Assembly: GCA_964034945.1 (NCBI GenBank)
Contig: OZ035962.1
Location: 95,604,284-95,668,283, forward strand
DNA: 64,000 bases
Direction: 5' to 3'
Source: Chrysopilus asiliformis
Taxonomy: Eukaryota; Arthropoda; Insecta; Diptera; Rhagionidae
The stretch's first letter is position 1; every line of letters starts with the position of its first letter. A program made the translations under genes and the position numbers. Below the pieces are notes generated by a model that had not been told where the DNA came from, made no database searches, and worked only from the letters and a program-made list of their open reading frames with translations. Positions 25,901 to 32,125 of this stretch are shown here, in pieces.

Positions 25901-26020
25901 GAAATTTTTTTAAAATATTGTTTTTTTGTTTCTTTATACAGAATCGAGGATGACGATGAAATTGAACGTGAACTCGAACACGTGGATATTAGTTCAAAGG
26001 AGAAATGCGTTATTCAATAG
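4754..26020 (+). CDS. Ehbp1: EHBP1 (EH-domain-binding protein 1), 5'-partial, 12 exons
   Basis: Exons read as 4754-4961, 15869-16050, 16245-16444, 16507-17200, 17276-17478, 17555-18093, 20291-20389, 20567-20968, 21040-21160, 23805-23901, 23963-24151 and 25942-26020. All have GT-AG borders and compatible phases, giving 1003 residues after a split Trp codon. The order is the rest of an N-terminal NT-C2 domain (exons 1-2), a linker with a conserved [17 protein letters not shown] block, a calponin-homology domain (end of exon 4 and exon 5), a low-complexity linker, then a coiled-coil bMERB domain (exons 9-12) ending in CVIQ, a CaaX prenylation box. Family knowledge: EHBP1 links EHD proteins, Rab8/Rab10-type GTPases and actin in endocytic recycling. 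Exon 1 begins in phase 2 inside the C2 domain, so the start codon (roughly 40 residues upstream) is outside the window; I found no matching exon in 1-4753. AATAAA-type signals occur near 26530 and 26748. Confidence 0.95.
4962..6523. other. Ehbp1: EHBP1 intron 1, first part
   Basis: No exon or clear element seen; AT-rich with scattered short runs. Confidence 0.5.
6524..6960. repeat. Foldback element with TCTATTACGCTG termini
   Basis: TCTATTACGCTGAAACACAA at the left is matched by its inverse at 6941-6960. Inside, the block from GCTGCTCCAGCCGATTTCGA is present in direct and inverted copies, so a hairpin of roughly 150-bp arms forms. A poly-A run is at 6692-6714. Confidence 0.75.
7493..8062 (-). 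mobile_element. DINE-1/INE-1-like Helentron derivative, copy 1
   Basis: The + strand text reads TTTTTATACCCGTATGGTG, a GTCY microsatellite (7627-7679), then the inverted CACCATACGGGT, then a hairpin of 10-bp arms ATAATTGCCA/TGGCAATTAT around 8030-8050 and AGCTTTTGTTATG. Subterminal inverted repeats, a GTCY tract and a terminal hairpin followed by AGCTT are the architecture of DINE-1-type elements (non-autonomous Helentrons). It is non-coding. The strand is arbitrary, set so that copies 2 and 3 are +. Confidence 0.75.
8858..9435 (+). pseudogene. Possible CUB-like coding relic or nested exon pair in EHBP1 intron
   Basis: Two short open stretches on the + strand, 8858-9082 and 9217-9435, read like secreted-domain sequence. 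The first contains [20 protein letters not shown] and FNFEADFVV. The second contains [20 protein letters not shown] and ends [11 protein letters not shown]. The pattern of an aromatic-rich strand, Cys pairs and F.V.F strands resembles CUB domains. The linking 130 bases also hold an open [12 protein letters not shown] fragment in another frame. I see no convincing start, signal peptide or splice pair. It could be a decayed gene copy, a nested gene with unseen exons, or chance. Confidence 0.25.
9544..9760. repeat. GGGGCTGTCC-type MITE remnant
   Basis: GGGGCTGTCCAAAAAATATG then CACGCTAATTTTCGG marks one end; the inverse occurs again at 61090-61135. The far end is not clear and the Jockey element follows closely. 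Confidence 0.5.
9814..11061 (+). CDS. Jockey ORF1: gag-like nucleic-acid-binding protein
   Basis: A 415-residue protein that would package the element's RNA. The middle third (about 145-225) matches the PRE_C2HC domain typical of Jockey-type ORF1 proteins. Three zinc knuckles follow: [14 protein letters not shown] (about 228-241), [13 protein letters not shown] (about 246-258) and [15 protein letters not shown] (about 268-282). A Ser/Asn tract from a CAG/CAA microsatellite precedes the C terminus. Either ATG at 9814 or the one at 9820 could start it. The last codons overlap ORF2 by eight bases, suggesting termination-reinitiation. Confidence 0.88.
   Translation: MVMSLKRGADGPSELLRDKLSHKRNKSNLDQTSNHPTTSSQNRFELLDDISLSDGELEDPTLRVDKQEKRVKMPPIIFPELDRNTIEVMVKAINITNFNIKLSVKGKQLFIYSTEDYDSMLQHLITKKVNFYTYQRMDKRPVKIVLSGLHSMDNQLLKEHLTDLGLQIVDVKRFNFAQKRYVDHTTYLIYFVRGSIKLDLLKSNHPTIMHTIVHWSYYKNKKSLPTQCYNCQRYGHGSSHCHLPTRCLICSKDHHHSQCPEVDSTNIKCANCQKCHLANDSKCESLKLYINNNYKKNRKNIGNPTDKSSQHYKTNSLPSINDHPKESTSKNGHPELQYSTILKSFSNNNSNSSSNNNNSSSSDNNNSNNAKQSNLFSGAELIQFSNELISKLASCRTKVEQFQVIVDLAIKFLDD
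10852..10923 (+). repeat. CAG/CAA/AAT microsatellite inside Jockey ORF1
   Basis: About 70 bases of AAT, AGC, AAC and CAG-type triplets encode a Ser/Asn tract without disturbing the frame. Length variation among copies would be in-frame. Confidence 0.85.
11054..13699 (+). CDS. Jockey ORF2: AP-endonuclease and reverse transcriptase
   Basis: An 881-residue polyprotein for target-primed reverse transcription. The N-terminal APE endonuclease (about 1-225) shows [34 protein letters not shown] and a C-terminal SSPHLPVEF. The reverse transcriptase (about 455-740) shows [30 protein letters not shown], motif [13 protein letters not shown], motif [11 protein letters not shown], motif C TFADDT near residue 673, and YLGIYLD. 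No RNase H domain follows, as is usual in the Jockey clade. All catalytic landmarks I can check are present, so the copy may be young or active. Confidence 0.93.
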   Translation: MININNLKIVLWNAQSVRNKTYELFNYLETNNIDICILTETWLKPSDKIGIANYNIYRNDRESQTGGGVAIFVKKSICHSPLPVINTAVVESLSVQILNSNLTITAVYFPGTHLNENMLNLFNTDLKKLMKSSKKFLLCGDFNAKHRFWNCVRANKAGTILYNNIINNNCLLHTPTEPTFYPPKGHPSFLDLIISSNLSNISQPITINDLSSPHLPVEFSIHDETISLAANKVSLNYSKTNFPKFRHLLNKEIDLKILKNLSLSNIEDLIEQFNTLVSDTVNKCTPKSEIQKRSMQMDEQISSLIKLRNVKRRQWQRSRCPFLKAELNKLQFKIHNQINLTRNRNWNNTLLNMDKGNNKLWKLNKFLKRKGQFLPYLTKNDVRIYSDTGKAEVIADQFLEAHQLTTSLGNPDTIKVVDDWVKNELCSETYQISIDPSYLCKPQEISKIIRFCKTKKSPGYDKISNKTVKNLPKKAIVFLTQIFNFCIKNCHFPRQWKQATIIPIPKPNKNLSNASSYRPISLLPSIGKIYEKVLLSRIQKHIDNNDIIPNHQFGFRQGHSTNHQLNRVSQYIKNSIKSKKSVGLIALDVEKAFDSVWHKGLLYKLHLFSFPPYIIKSLYSFTQNRCFRVKVGSSLSLERIIPAGVPQGSCLSPKLYNIFTSDIPQHPNCELATFADDTATYCCHNDPKAIVNNLQEHLNQISEYFKKWKIKVNTSKTQAIFFTKKRSLKNLPDPTIKVFDQHIHWCKSIKYLGIYLDTKLNFHEHINQTSIKTLKSIKILYPLINRRSSLSQENKIILYKTVMRPILLYGSPIWCKCALTHIKKLQIVQNKCLKIILNLPWDYSTKRLHKLAELSTIQEEIKTLYEKFMTRCQSSDITNQL
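14290..14916 (+). mobile_element. DINE-1/INE-1-like Helentron derivative, copy 2
   Basis: Same family in the opposite orientation: hairpin end at 14302-14324, ACCCGTATGGTG, and ending ACCATACGGGTATAAAAA. Its GACA/GACG microsatellite (about 14687-14787) is the longest of the three copies. Confidence 0.78.
14917..15868. other. Ehbp1: EHBP1 intron 1, last part
   Basis: No gene seen. The first 80 bp contain two TCCGGGAC motifs and GTAGTCACCCTA, which look like the end of another degraded element into which the DINE-1-like copy inserted. Confidence 0.4.
15869..16050 (+). CDS. Ehbp1: EHBP1 exon 2 (end of NT-C2)
   Basis: It follows ttttgcag and ends before gtaagt, encoding [17 protein letters not shown] and the last C2 strands. 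A second AG nine bases downstream (15877) would drop three residues in frame, so a NAGNAG-like alternative is possible. It is separated from exon 1 by a 10.9-kb transposon-filled intron. Confidence 0.93.
16074..16199. repeat. Short MITE with TGTCCATA ends
   Basis: AATGTCCATAAAATACGTTA at the left and the inverse of ATGTTATGCTAATTTTAC at the right give the GGGCTGTCCATAAA(A)TACGT-type terminus common in insect genomes. It fills most of the intron 16051-16244. Confidence 0.6.
16245..16444 (+). CDS. Ehbp1: EHBP1 exon 3
   Basis: It encodes [16 protein letters not shown] followed by an acidic [13 protein letters not shown] stretch, the segment that follows the C2 domain in EHBP1 proteins. It sits between tttcag and gtaaga. 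Confidence 0.92.
16507..17200 (+). CDS. Ehbp1: EHBP1 exon 4 (linker and first half of CH domain)
   Basis: A polar, poorly ordered linker leads into the calponin-homology domain ([18 protein letters not shown], then [19 protein letters not shown]). The donor is gtacgc at 17201. The open frame continues past it for about ten codons, but the CH domain resumes exactly in the next exon. Confidence 0.93.
17276..17478 (+). CDS. Ehbp1: EHBP1 exon 5 (second half of CH domain)
   Basis: It encodes [20 protein letters not shown], the [18 protein letters not shown] helix and the end of the CH fold. The donor is gtcagt, a non-consensus hexamer that recurs at the possible alternative donor in exon 9. Confidence 0.93.
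17555..18093 (+). CDS. Ehbp1: EHBP1 exon 6 (linker)
   Basis: It continues in frame ([19 protein letters not shown]) into a low-complexity Thr/Asn/Asp/Gln-rich linker with [16 protein letters not shown], a weak DPF/NPF-like endocytic motif. It ends at gtaagt. Confidence 0.9.
18094..19311. other. Ehbp1: EHBP1 intron, unassigned part
   Basis: No exon seen; two adjacent TGTTGAATGGACA copies near 18330-18352 and the tandem repeat at 18835 are the only structures noticed. Confidence 0.45.
18835..18893 (+). repeat. Short tandem repeat of GTTATTGCAGTCCTTATT
   Basis: Three copies of an 18-24 bp unit with GCAGTCCTTATT in common. Confidence 0.8.
19312..19890. mobile_element. Pogo-like MITE copy 1 (TA target duplication)
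   Basis: TIRs begin CACTCATACCTCGCTATACG and the inverse GCGAGGTATGAGTG, flanked on both sides by TA. The TIR resembles pogo/Tigger ends. There is no coding capacity. It sits in the EHBP1 intron 18094-20290 and is about 579 bp. An internal stretch (19447-19496) matches the terminal hairpin of the DINE-1-like family. Confidence 0.8.
20291..20389 (+). CDS. Ehbp1: EHBP1 exon 7
   Basis: A 33-codon exon ([20 protein letters not shown]) between ttttag and gtaagt with both boundaries on codon edges, so it could be skipped without a frame change. The RHKE..REKA..LME helix is conserved in EHBP1. Confidence 0.88.
20567..20968 (+). CDS. Ehbp1: EHBP1 exon 8
   Basis: It starts with a charged helix ([19 protein letters not shown]) and continues into a Ser/Pro-rich linker with repeated SP sites such as DSPTSP and LSPERTISP. 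It is exactly 134 codons long and ends before gtaaga. Confidence 0.9.
21040..21160 (+). CDS. Ehbp1: EHBP1 exon 9 (bMERB helix 1)
   Basis: It encodes the start of the bMERB coiled coil ([20 protein letters not shown], then [10 protein letters not shown]). The likely donor is gtaatt at 21161, which gives the short bMERB linker usual in the family. The frame stays open to 21390 (see separate entry). Confidence 0.88.
21161..21390 (+). other. Coding-like in-frame extension of EHBP1 exon 9
   Basis: After the short-form donor the frame stays open for 76 codons: [17 protein letters not shown], an acidic Asp run, and a basic [13 protein letters not shown] tail before TAG. A second possible donor, gtcagt at 21383, lies 222 nt (74 codons) downstream of the first and is in the same phase. 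Using it would insert 74 residues into the bMERB linker; retaining the intron would end the protein before most of the bMERB domain and the CaaX box. Either use is inferred. Confidence 0.5.
21391..22289. other. Ehbp1: EHBP1 intron, unassigned part
   Basis: AT-rich, nothing recognised. Confidence 0.45.
22290..22498 (+). repeat. GTCY-type interspersed element, fragment
   Basis: AAATTTCAAGTCTCTAGATC, TATGGTGTTCACGGACAGAT, GGACGGACAGTCGGACGG and GATAAACGGTATAATAAG follow the order of the copy at 3310. The end is interrupted by the long-TIR MITE. Confidence 0.65.
22499..22755. mobile_element. Long-TIR MITE, copy 1
   Basis: ATATCGTCGGCTAAAACTGA at the left pairs with its inverse at the right; arms of about 60-90 bp flank TTTCTTTAAATGAGA repeats. 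Inserted at the end of a GTCY element. Non-coding. Confidence 0.8.
23100..23363. mobile_element. Long-TIR MITE, copy 2
   Basis: A second direct copy, 264 bp, with termini ATATCGTCGGCTAAAAGTGA. The two copies lie 344 bp apart in the same EHBP1 intron. The spacer carries a different repeat fragment (AAATCGTCTGTGCGTTTG to GGGCGCAGCCCCTAGTA). Confidence 0.8.
23805..23901 (+). CDS. Ehbp1: EHBP1 exon 10 (bMERB)
   Basis: It encodes [20 protein letters not shown] and the following RRQMQLN helix, matching the bMERB domain of EHBP1 and MICAL-like proteins. It ends before gtaaga. Confidence 0.93.
23963..24151 (+). CDS. Ehbp1: EHBP1 exon 11 (bMERB)
   Basis: It encodes [30 protein letters not shown] and [16 protein letters not shown], the most conserved part of the Rab-binding bMERB coiled coil. 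It follows ttttccag. Confidence 0.95.
24453..25698. mobile_element. Inverted-repeat element with GC-rich CCCTATTCCCG termini
   Basis: CCCTATTCCCGTAACCGGCG at 24453 is repeated inverted ending at 25698, with arms matching over about 29 bp. It contains a complete 741-bp copy of another family at 24583-25323. The remaining core is about 500 bp and non-coding. Confidence 0.75.
24583..25323 (+). mobile_element. Nested element, CCASKGAACAA family, copy 1 (TATTA duplication)
   Basis: It starts CCACTGAACAATTACT and ends AGTTGTTCCGTGG, flanked by TATTA at 24578-24582 and 25324-25328. Its 741 bp are collinear with 29160-29897 in reverse. A 5-bp duplication with this TIR does not identify a superfamily for me; hAT5-like is one option. 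No transposase ORF is present. Confidence 0.8.
25942..26020 (+). CDS. Ehbp1: EHBP1 exon 12 (C terminus, CaaX box)
   Basis: It encodes an acidic helix ([12 protein letters not shown]) and the C-terminal KEKCVIQ before TAG. Cys-Val-Ile-Gln fits a CaaX prenylation box; EHBP1 proteins of other animals end in a similar motif. Confidence 0.92.
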
Positions 26021-27960
26021 GAAGAAATTTGCACATTTGTCAATCTATCGCCTTACATTCGAGAAACAAAATACAAACGAAGCGTATAACAAATTGGAAA
26101 TCAGAGTAAAAATTGAGAAACATGAAAATTATCTCTATTAGATAACGTTTGAAGCACAACTCTTGTTATTTTTAGTTTTCATTATATTTTGGACAAAAAA
26201 TAGTATTTATTAATTATTTTTATTTTTTTTAAATCCAATATGATTGTGATTGTCTTTCATATTTTATTGAAATGATTTGGAACTTTATTAAAGAAAGTAA
26301 ATTCTATTTTGAAAGTGAAAGAATTTCACTAGTGATTTTATTTCAAATACATTTTATTCAAATGATATTTTCAAAAAATGGAAAAGAAATTAAATTTTTC
26401 ATCTTTAAAGTCTGAGTTTGAATGCTTAACAAGTGTTAAGCAATTTAATTTTTGTGAAATACAGAAACGATATTGAAATCTTCCTTCAAAATTAAAAAAA
26501 AATTGAATAATTCGCAGATGATAGGAAGAAATAAAAACTTATGATGAATAATTAAAGAAAAATTTACTGTTAAAATCAAAACAAACAAAGAAAGTTTAAT
26601 AAATTTTATCACGTCCGCTAGTTCTAAGTAACTTTCAAAAGTGTGTCTGTCTCTATTCGTGGTAGTTTTATGTGCAAAAGAGAAATTATAAAAAAAAATA
26701 TATTAGTAGGCTATAAACAAATACAAATGAAAAATTGAATAAAAACCAATAAAAGTTTAATTTCTTTTGTTTCTCTATTTTTTGTTTTGTTGTTCGTTAA
26801 AACATTTAAAACTATTTTTTTAAACATGTTTTCGACATAATGGACAGAAAACCATAGCAAACGGTCAGTTTAAACTCATGTTAAACCAAAACTGTGTTTT
26901 TAAAAACGACTTTGAATACGCCCCAATGTATGTGAAACTTTCGGTTTTATCGCGTTCAAATTTTGAAAAGAGTAAATGCTGCAAAAATGCTAGCATTAGT
27001 GTTGCCTGCAGTCAACCTGGTCACATTATCACGGATAGTTGGCACCGTTATGAATAACGGTGGAAGCTTTTTCGTGGGAAGTGACTTCACTCTGTCAGTG
27101 ACTATTGGAACGGCTTGTAGTCATTTACTATTTTATTTATCTCGATAAATTTCAACACAAATATCAAAAACATTAGAATTGTCCAATAGCGAAAGCATCA
27201 AATTGTATTTATGTAATGGACATTTTTTTAAAATACTTTTTTGCCAGTTTTTTTTGCTTTCTAATAAGTAAATGTTCTACTTTTGCCATTAATCAATTTA
27301 AATTTAATTTTCGAAAACCTTCCCATATTTGAAGCTAAATTTGCAATGATTTTTTTTAAATATCTTAACACATAAAAGTTTATCAACATAATAAATGCTC
27401 AGATAATGTGCCATTTATGATTTTCGTTTCATTAAGCCGTAATTATTCTTTCAGACAAATTTTTAATTTAGTTAGAACCTGAATCAATTGTGGAATTATA
27501 TTTCAACACAGATCTATTTAATTACGAGTATAAATCAAACAAATTTCAGGCAATAGATTAGAATAAAATTAATAATGTTTTATATTTATGTAAATGTAAA
27601 CAATAAACTATTTTTTTGTGTTTGATTATCTATAATAAAGGGAATATTATTTTAAGAAGGATGAATATGTTAGTAGCTTTATTTCAATATTTTTTTAAAT
27701 GAAATTTTGAAAAAAAATTTACATGTGTATATTTTTAATTTATTTTTTCAAGTTTATTATTTGTTAATCATATCGTATTTAGGAAGTTTACTTATTTGAC
27801 GCAATTTTATAGAAAAATATTAGGAATTAACTCAAAAGAAATTATTTTTATTTATTTAATAAATGTATATTTTATTCTGTCATGAAAGTAAGTGTTTTTT
27901 TTAACTCCATCCTGAAACAAATTATTTGTTCAAAGGGGAAATACGGAATTGAAAAAAAAA
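26021..27960. other. EHBP1 3' UTR and intergenic DNA
   Basis: Very AT-rich. The EHBP1 3' UTR must end here, with AATAAA candidates near 26530 and 26748-26760. Around 26865-26935 a TTTAAACTCATGTTAAACC stretch matches 7070-7100, an unnamed short repeat. No gene seen. Confidence 0.45.
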
Positions 27961-28199
27961 CCGGGCACCAATCATGTATTCCAACGCGTCTCTATCTTTC
28001 GACTTCGACGCAGCTTTTAACTCTTGACTTCGCCATATCAGCAGCTTCAAATTTCCTAGAATGACAGTCAGAATCACGTTTCGATTCATAGTGACGATTC
28101 CGCGAAATTTCAAGCTGCAGATATGGCGAAGTCAAGACTTAAAAGCTGCGTCGAAGTCGAAAGACACAGACGCGTCGTACTACATGGTTGGTGCCCCGG
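27961..28199. repeat. Foldback MITE with CCGGGCACCAA termini
   Basis: Arms of about 110 bp include TTTCGACTTCGACGCAGCTT and its inverse. The right flank continues as a degenerate GTCY-type repeat (GACCTAGAGACTTGAAATC). Confidence 0.78.
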
Positions 28200-28721
28200 A
28201 TTTGACCTAGAGACTTGAAATCTTACATAGATAAGTTTCTCATAAAAATGATGGTAAGTACTTGTACGGGCGAATTCGAACTTTTTCTTTCCCTCTCCCG
28301 CATATAAAGGAAATAGTTTTTTATTTCTAGTGCGAAGTATGAATTGTTACAGCCTTACTTTCTTTTGAGCCAAAATAGAAGCATATTAATGTCTTTTTTA
28401 GCTTTTTGATATAGGCAGTGGTTCGAATTAGAAAAATGTTTCTTACTTTTTTGATTTCTTATAATTGTTTAAATGGTAATTTTAGAAAATGATCTATGCG
28501 TTACGAACGATTAAGATTTATCCAGGTTTCGTTGGCAAATTGTAGAAATTTTGGCAACACTAAGAAATCGTAAAAACAATAGAGATGCCAACCGATTTTT
28601 CGAACCGTGAAAATCATTGAAATTTTAAAAACCATAATCCGCACCACTCTGAAAAAAGATGGCCGAATCTAACCAAAACTAAACAAATGCTATAACGTGA
28701 GGACGTACTTTTTGAGTCTAG

Positions 28722-29159
28722 CCAGGGGTGGCTTCATGTAACTTAGTTTCGATCGACTAATTGGTCGAAGGAAATCTTTCGTCGACCAAAACTGATTAAA
28801 CAGGAGGACACTCACTCTGGTGCAGACGATATAAGAGTCTTTTCTGGGTAATTTGGGGTCGCTGAATCCAAATCTGGCAGTGGTTTGGCTGTACCAGCTT
28901 TACTTTTTCAGATATGAAGGAAAAAATAATTGTTGATTTCCAGATTATAAACATTTATGAGTTACTCACCATATCGGAAAAAGTAGAGCTGGTACAGCCA
29001 AACCACTGCCAGATTCGGATTCAGCGACCCCAAATTACCCAGAAAAGACTCTAATATCGTCTGCACCAGAGTGAGTGTCCTCCTGTTTAATCAGTTTTGG
29101 TCGACGAAAGATTTCCTTTGACCAATTAGTCGATCCAAAATAAGTTACATGAAGCCACC
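28722..29159. repeat. Large foldback (long palindrome)
   Basis: About 200-bp arms start CCAGGGGTGGCTTCATGTAA and end in the inverse, around a loop near 28925-28975. It includes the motif GGGTCGCTGA(A/T)TCC seen in other repeats of the window. Single strands would form a very stable hairpin. Confidence 0.8.
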
Positions 29160-29897
29160 CCAGGGAACAACCATTATATAGAATGGAAAGTAAGGCCTTT
29201 CCTCATTAACTTCCAGTAGAGTAAGCACTACACTATAGAAATCGGGTTTTTTATCTCACTTCCCCTTTCTGCTGTCATACACTCGACAAAAAAAATCAAA
29301 TAGAATTCCCTTTTACAATACATACAGAAAAGTGCTGGCACTTTTGTTTACATTTTGCATGACATTTCATTGCAACATTGATTCATTTCATTGCAACGAT
29401 TGATTTTGATGGATAATTACATTTTAGCGTGTTAACATTTCATAATTTCACATCAAAATGAATAAAGCACAAATTCACCACTGTTTAGTGAAGGAATGTT
29501 CCGTAAATTCAATTAAAAACCCAAATAGAAAGTTTATCCGAGTCCTATCAACAACAGAAAGGTAAAGTATAACGAAAGATCGACAGAATTGCACATGAAC
29601 GGGCCTTAAAACAATTGAAAACTAAAACTAAATTAAATTTAACACCTTTCAACACATAAGAACATTACTAATTTAATGGAAATATCAAATTCTCCATAAA
29701 ACATTTCCATTATCCGATTTTGTTTTGATTTTTTTTCATTTCAAGTGACAGATGGGAATCCATATTGCCACACACCACCAAATCGCTCAGTGTTCATGTA
29801 CACTGTCATGTAACAGCTATAGAAATCCTCGGATGTACGCTCCCAACACAAAAAATTTTGTTAGAGCTTTCCATTCTATATAATGGTTGTTCCCTGG
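29160..29897 (-). mobile_element. CCASKGAACAA family, copy 2
   Basis: The inverse orientation copy of the element at 24583-25323, with 31-bp TIRs starting CCAGGGAACAACCATTATAT at both ends. Its left end abuts the foldback at 28722, and the pair together is flanked by TCTAG. Confidence 0.8.
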
Positions 29898-29939
29898 TCT
29901 AGCTTGCAAAATAAAAATTAAAACTTAGCAGATAATTTC

Positions 29940-29945
29940 TTTATT
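29940..29945 (-). promoter_or_regulatory. Polyadenylation signal of the collagen-like gene
   Basis: AATAAA on the - strand (TTTATT on +), about 55 nt downstream of the stop codon and just outside the neighbouring inverted-repeat element. Confidence 0.55.
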
Positions 29946-30000
29946 GGCTAGTTCGATTATACAAAATCCCTTGAAAATTAATTAATGAGTGAAAGATTCC

Positions 30001-30339
30001 TTAACCTGGTCTTCCCCTTCGTCCTCGTGGCCCTTTGGGGCCTCGGGCTCCTTTCGGACCTGGAGGGCCAGCTGGCCCCAAAGGTCCTTCGGGTCCTGGA
30101 GGACCTCCAGCAGGGCCGCCCGGGCCGGGGGGCCCAGCGGGTCCGGGGGGACCAGCGGGACCTGGGGGCCCCGCAGCTCCTGCTTCACCTGCTGGGCCAG
30201 GTGGGCCCGCAGCGCCTGCGTCTCCTTTTGGTCCTGCGGGTCCTGGGGGTCCTGGAGGTCCTGGAGGTCCTACCTGTGCATTCGTTAGACTAATCGAACA
30301 AATACTCATAAAAACCAAGAAAATTGCACAGAATCTCAT
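30001..30339 (-). CDS. Small secreted collagen-like protein
   Basis: A single-exon 112-residue protein. A hydrophobic signal peptide (residues 1 to about 21, [10 protein letters not shown] start, cleavage near SLTNA) is followed at once by Gly-X-Y repeats to the C terminus: 18 triplets, one extra Gly, then 11 triplets. X and Y are mostly Pro and Ala. The last 20 residues are strongly basic ([17 protein letters not shown]). There is no NC1, C1q or other trimerisation domain and no cysteine in the mature part. It lies between the convergent 3' ends of EHBP1 and stum. An AATAAA lies about 55 nt past the stop and the start context is CACAATG, so the transcript could be very compact. GC content is far above the surroundings. 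A secreted matrix, silk or saliva role is only a guess; other frames across it are open because of the repeats. Confidence 0.75.
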   Translation of the reverse strand: MRFCAIFLVFMSICSISLTNAQVGPPGPPGPPGPAGPKGDAGAAGPPGPAGEAGAAGPPGPAGPPGPAGPPGPGGPAGGPPGPEGPLGPAGPPGPKGARGPKGPRGRRGRPG

Positions 30340-30940
30340 TGTGATAGTTTGCTTCCTAGAATCAGTTGAAAATTATAATTTTAGACTCTCTCAAAATGTT
30401 TCAGGAAACGTGTAATTTTAAATTTGTGATTAAAATATTGTGTATTTGAATTTATTATTTAATATTTTCAGAAATAATTTTGGGAAATGTGTTTTCCATT
30501 ACCTGCTTTTTTAAAAGTTGAGCTAAAACTTGATTGTAAGACAATTTTTCTGTGGTATTTATACTATAATATCAAAAAAAGTCTTCTATTAAGAGGTTGT
30601 TTTTATTTACCAAAACGTTTTTATTCACCAAAATTTGAATTTTATAAACTACACACAAATGTTTTAAATTGAAATATGACCCTGGGTTTCTTCGAATAAT
30701 TTTTCACAGCACAAAATGCACTGTCGCACCTAAAAAATATGTTTTAAGATGTTCATAGTTGATATGATTGCTAATTAGATCATTTAAACAGAAGTGGAAA
30801 TTGTGAACTGCCACATTTTCGGCATTGAAACAACGTTTGAATTTCGAACTGAAGTAAGGCAATTAAATTAGACAATTGGAGTTATTTACGCAGCGTTTAC
30901 AAGCATTAGTAGAGCTAACGCGCGTTTTTCACTTTATCGG

Positions 30941-31909
30941 GTAGGAGAGGCCGGGACCAGTATTAACAAATTTTGAAAATTGGGTTATAGTTTTTTTACA
31001 AGTAACTTTTTTGATATTGTTTTTATATCTAGCCATACTGTAATTATTCAGGTAGCATAAGGAATAACAAAGTTTCAAGTAGGTAGTCACTATATGAAAA
31101 AAAATCATTTTTATGAAAAAATGTTATCTGTTAAAACTAACCCCGGTCATGGGGCTAGTTTTAACAGTGATGGGGTTAGTATTAACATAAGTTTTAACAT
31201 GGAAATAATTTAAAGAAAAGAATTTTTTATTCACAAAAATTATAAAATAAACAAAATAAATATCCTTTTAAATTCAAATATATTCTTCATCACAAAAACT
31301 AATAAAATAAACAAAACAAATATCCTTTTCAAGGAACATAAATCAACAAATAAAAATTAAGTCGTTTTAAATAACAAAAACAATTATTATTATCTAAAAA
31401 AAGGTTTCACGAAGCTTTTTTGTACATAATTTGTATCTATAAAAACATAGTATGAGATTTCTTACTCTATGTTGTCATCGTCAGTATGTATTAACATGTG
31501 TTAATTCTTGCTCCATGGGTTTGTTATTTTTAGTTACGACACTACTTTTTTTGAATAGTTAATCATACTAAAGATATAGTTAAGGATTGTAATAAAACAA
31601 AAGGACATTATTAATTATAGCTTCATTAACTTACATTATCGATAAAGCTATATTCAATAATATAAAAAACTAAGACAGAAATCCAAATAGGTATATTGCA
31701 AACCATAAAAATTTCATTTACCAGCTAAAACTCGGTCTCTGTGCTTAACCCTCACTGGCAATGCACAGTTTATGACTGATGAGTCACGATATGATCGACC
31801 TTATTGAGTGATGGACAAAAACCAAATTTCGAGATTGTGGCTCGTATATTTCGGCGGGAATAGGCTTGTTAATTCTTACCCCTGTTAATTTAGCCCCGGA
31901 TTTCCCTAC
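30941..31909. repeat. Probable MITE with repeated ATTAACA motifs
   Basis: The left GTAGGAGAGGCCGGGACC and the inverse of right GTAGGGAAATCCGGGGCT align imperfectly. ATTAACA and (C/A)TAACCCCG motifs recur through both ends. No coding region is seen in the AT-rich middle. Confidence 0.45.
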
Positions 31910-32002
31910 TGCTAGTTTCGTACATCGAACAAATTTTGGTCGAAATTTGCCCCGCCCGTGGAAATTGAATCTTAGTATGCCATGCAAAACGATTATCTTC
32001 TC

Positions 32003-32125
32003 TTAACCCATTTTGGCCCGGCCTCGTGTTTTCATAATAGCAACTTTGACTTATATGCGGTACCAATAATAATCAAAATTGCTTAACGTACTGGTCGGTA
32101 AACCATTTGGGCCAAAATGGGTTAA
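32003..32125. mobile_element. Short piggyBac-like MITE
   Basis: TTAACCCATTTTGGCCC at the left is repeated inverted at 32109-32125 as GGGCCAAAATGGGTTAA. TTAA followed by CCC is typical of piggyBac ends. The Harbinger derivative sits on its right border, so the right TTAA may be partly created by that insertion. Confidence 0.6.

Noticed and set aside
29985..30415. Three + strand ORFs overlapping the collagen-like gene
   Set aside because: GC-rich Gly-X-Y repeats leave several frames open; only the - strand frame has a signal peptide and regular Gly periodicity with a sensible end.
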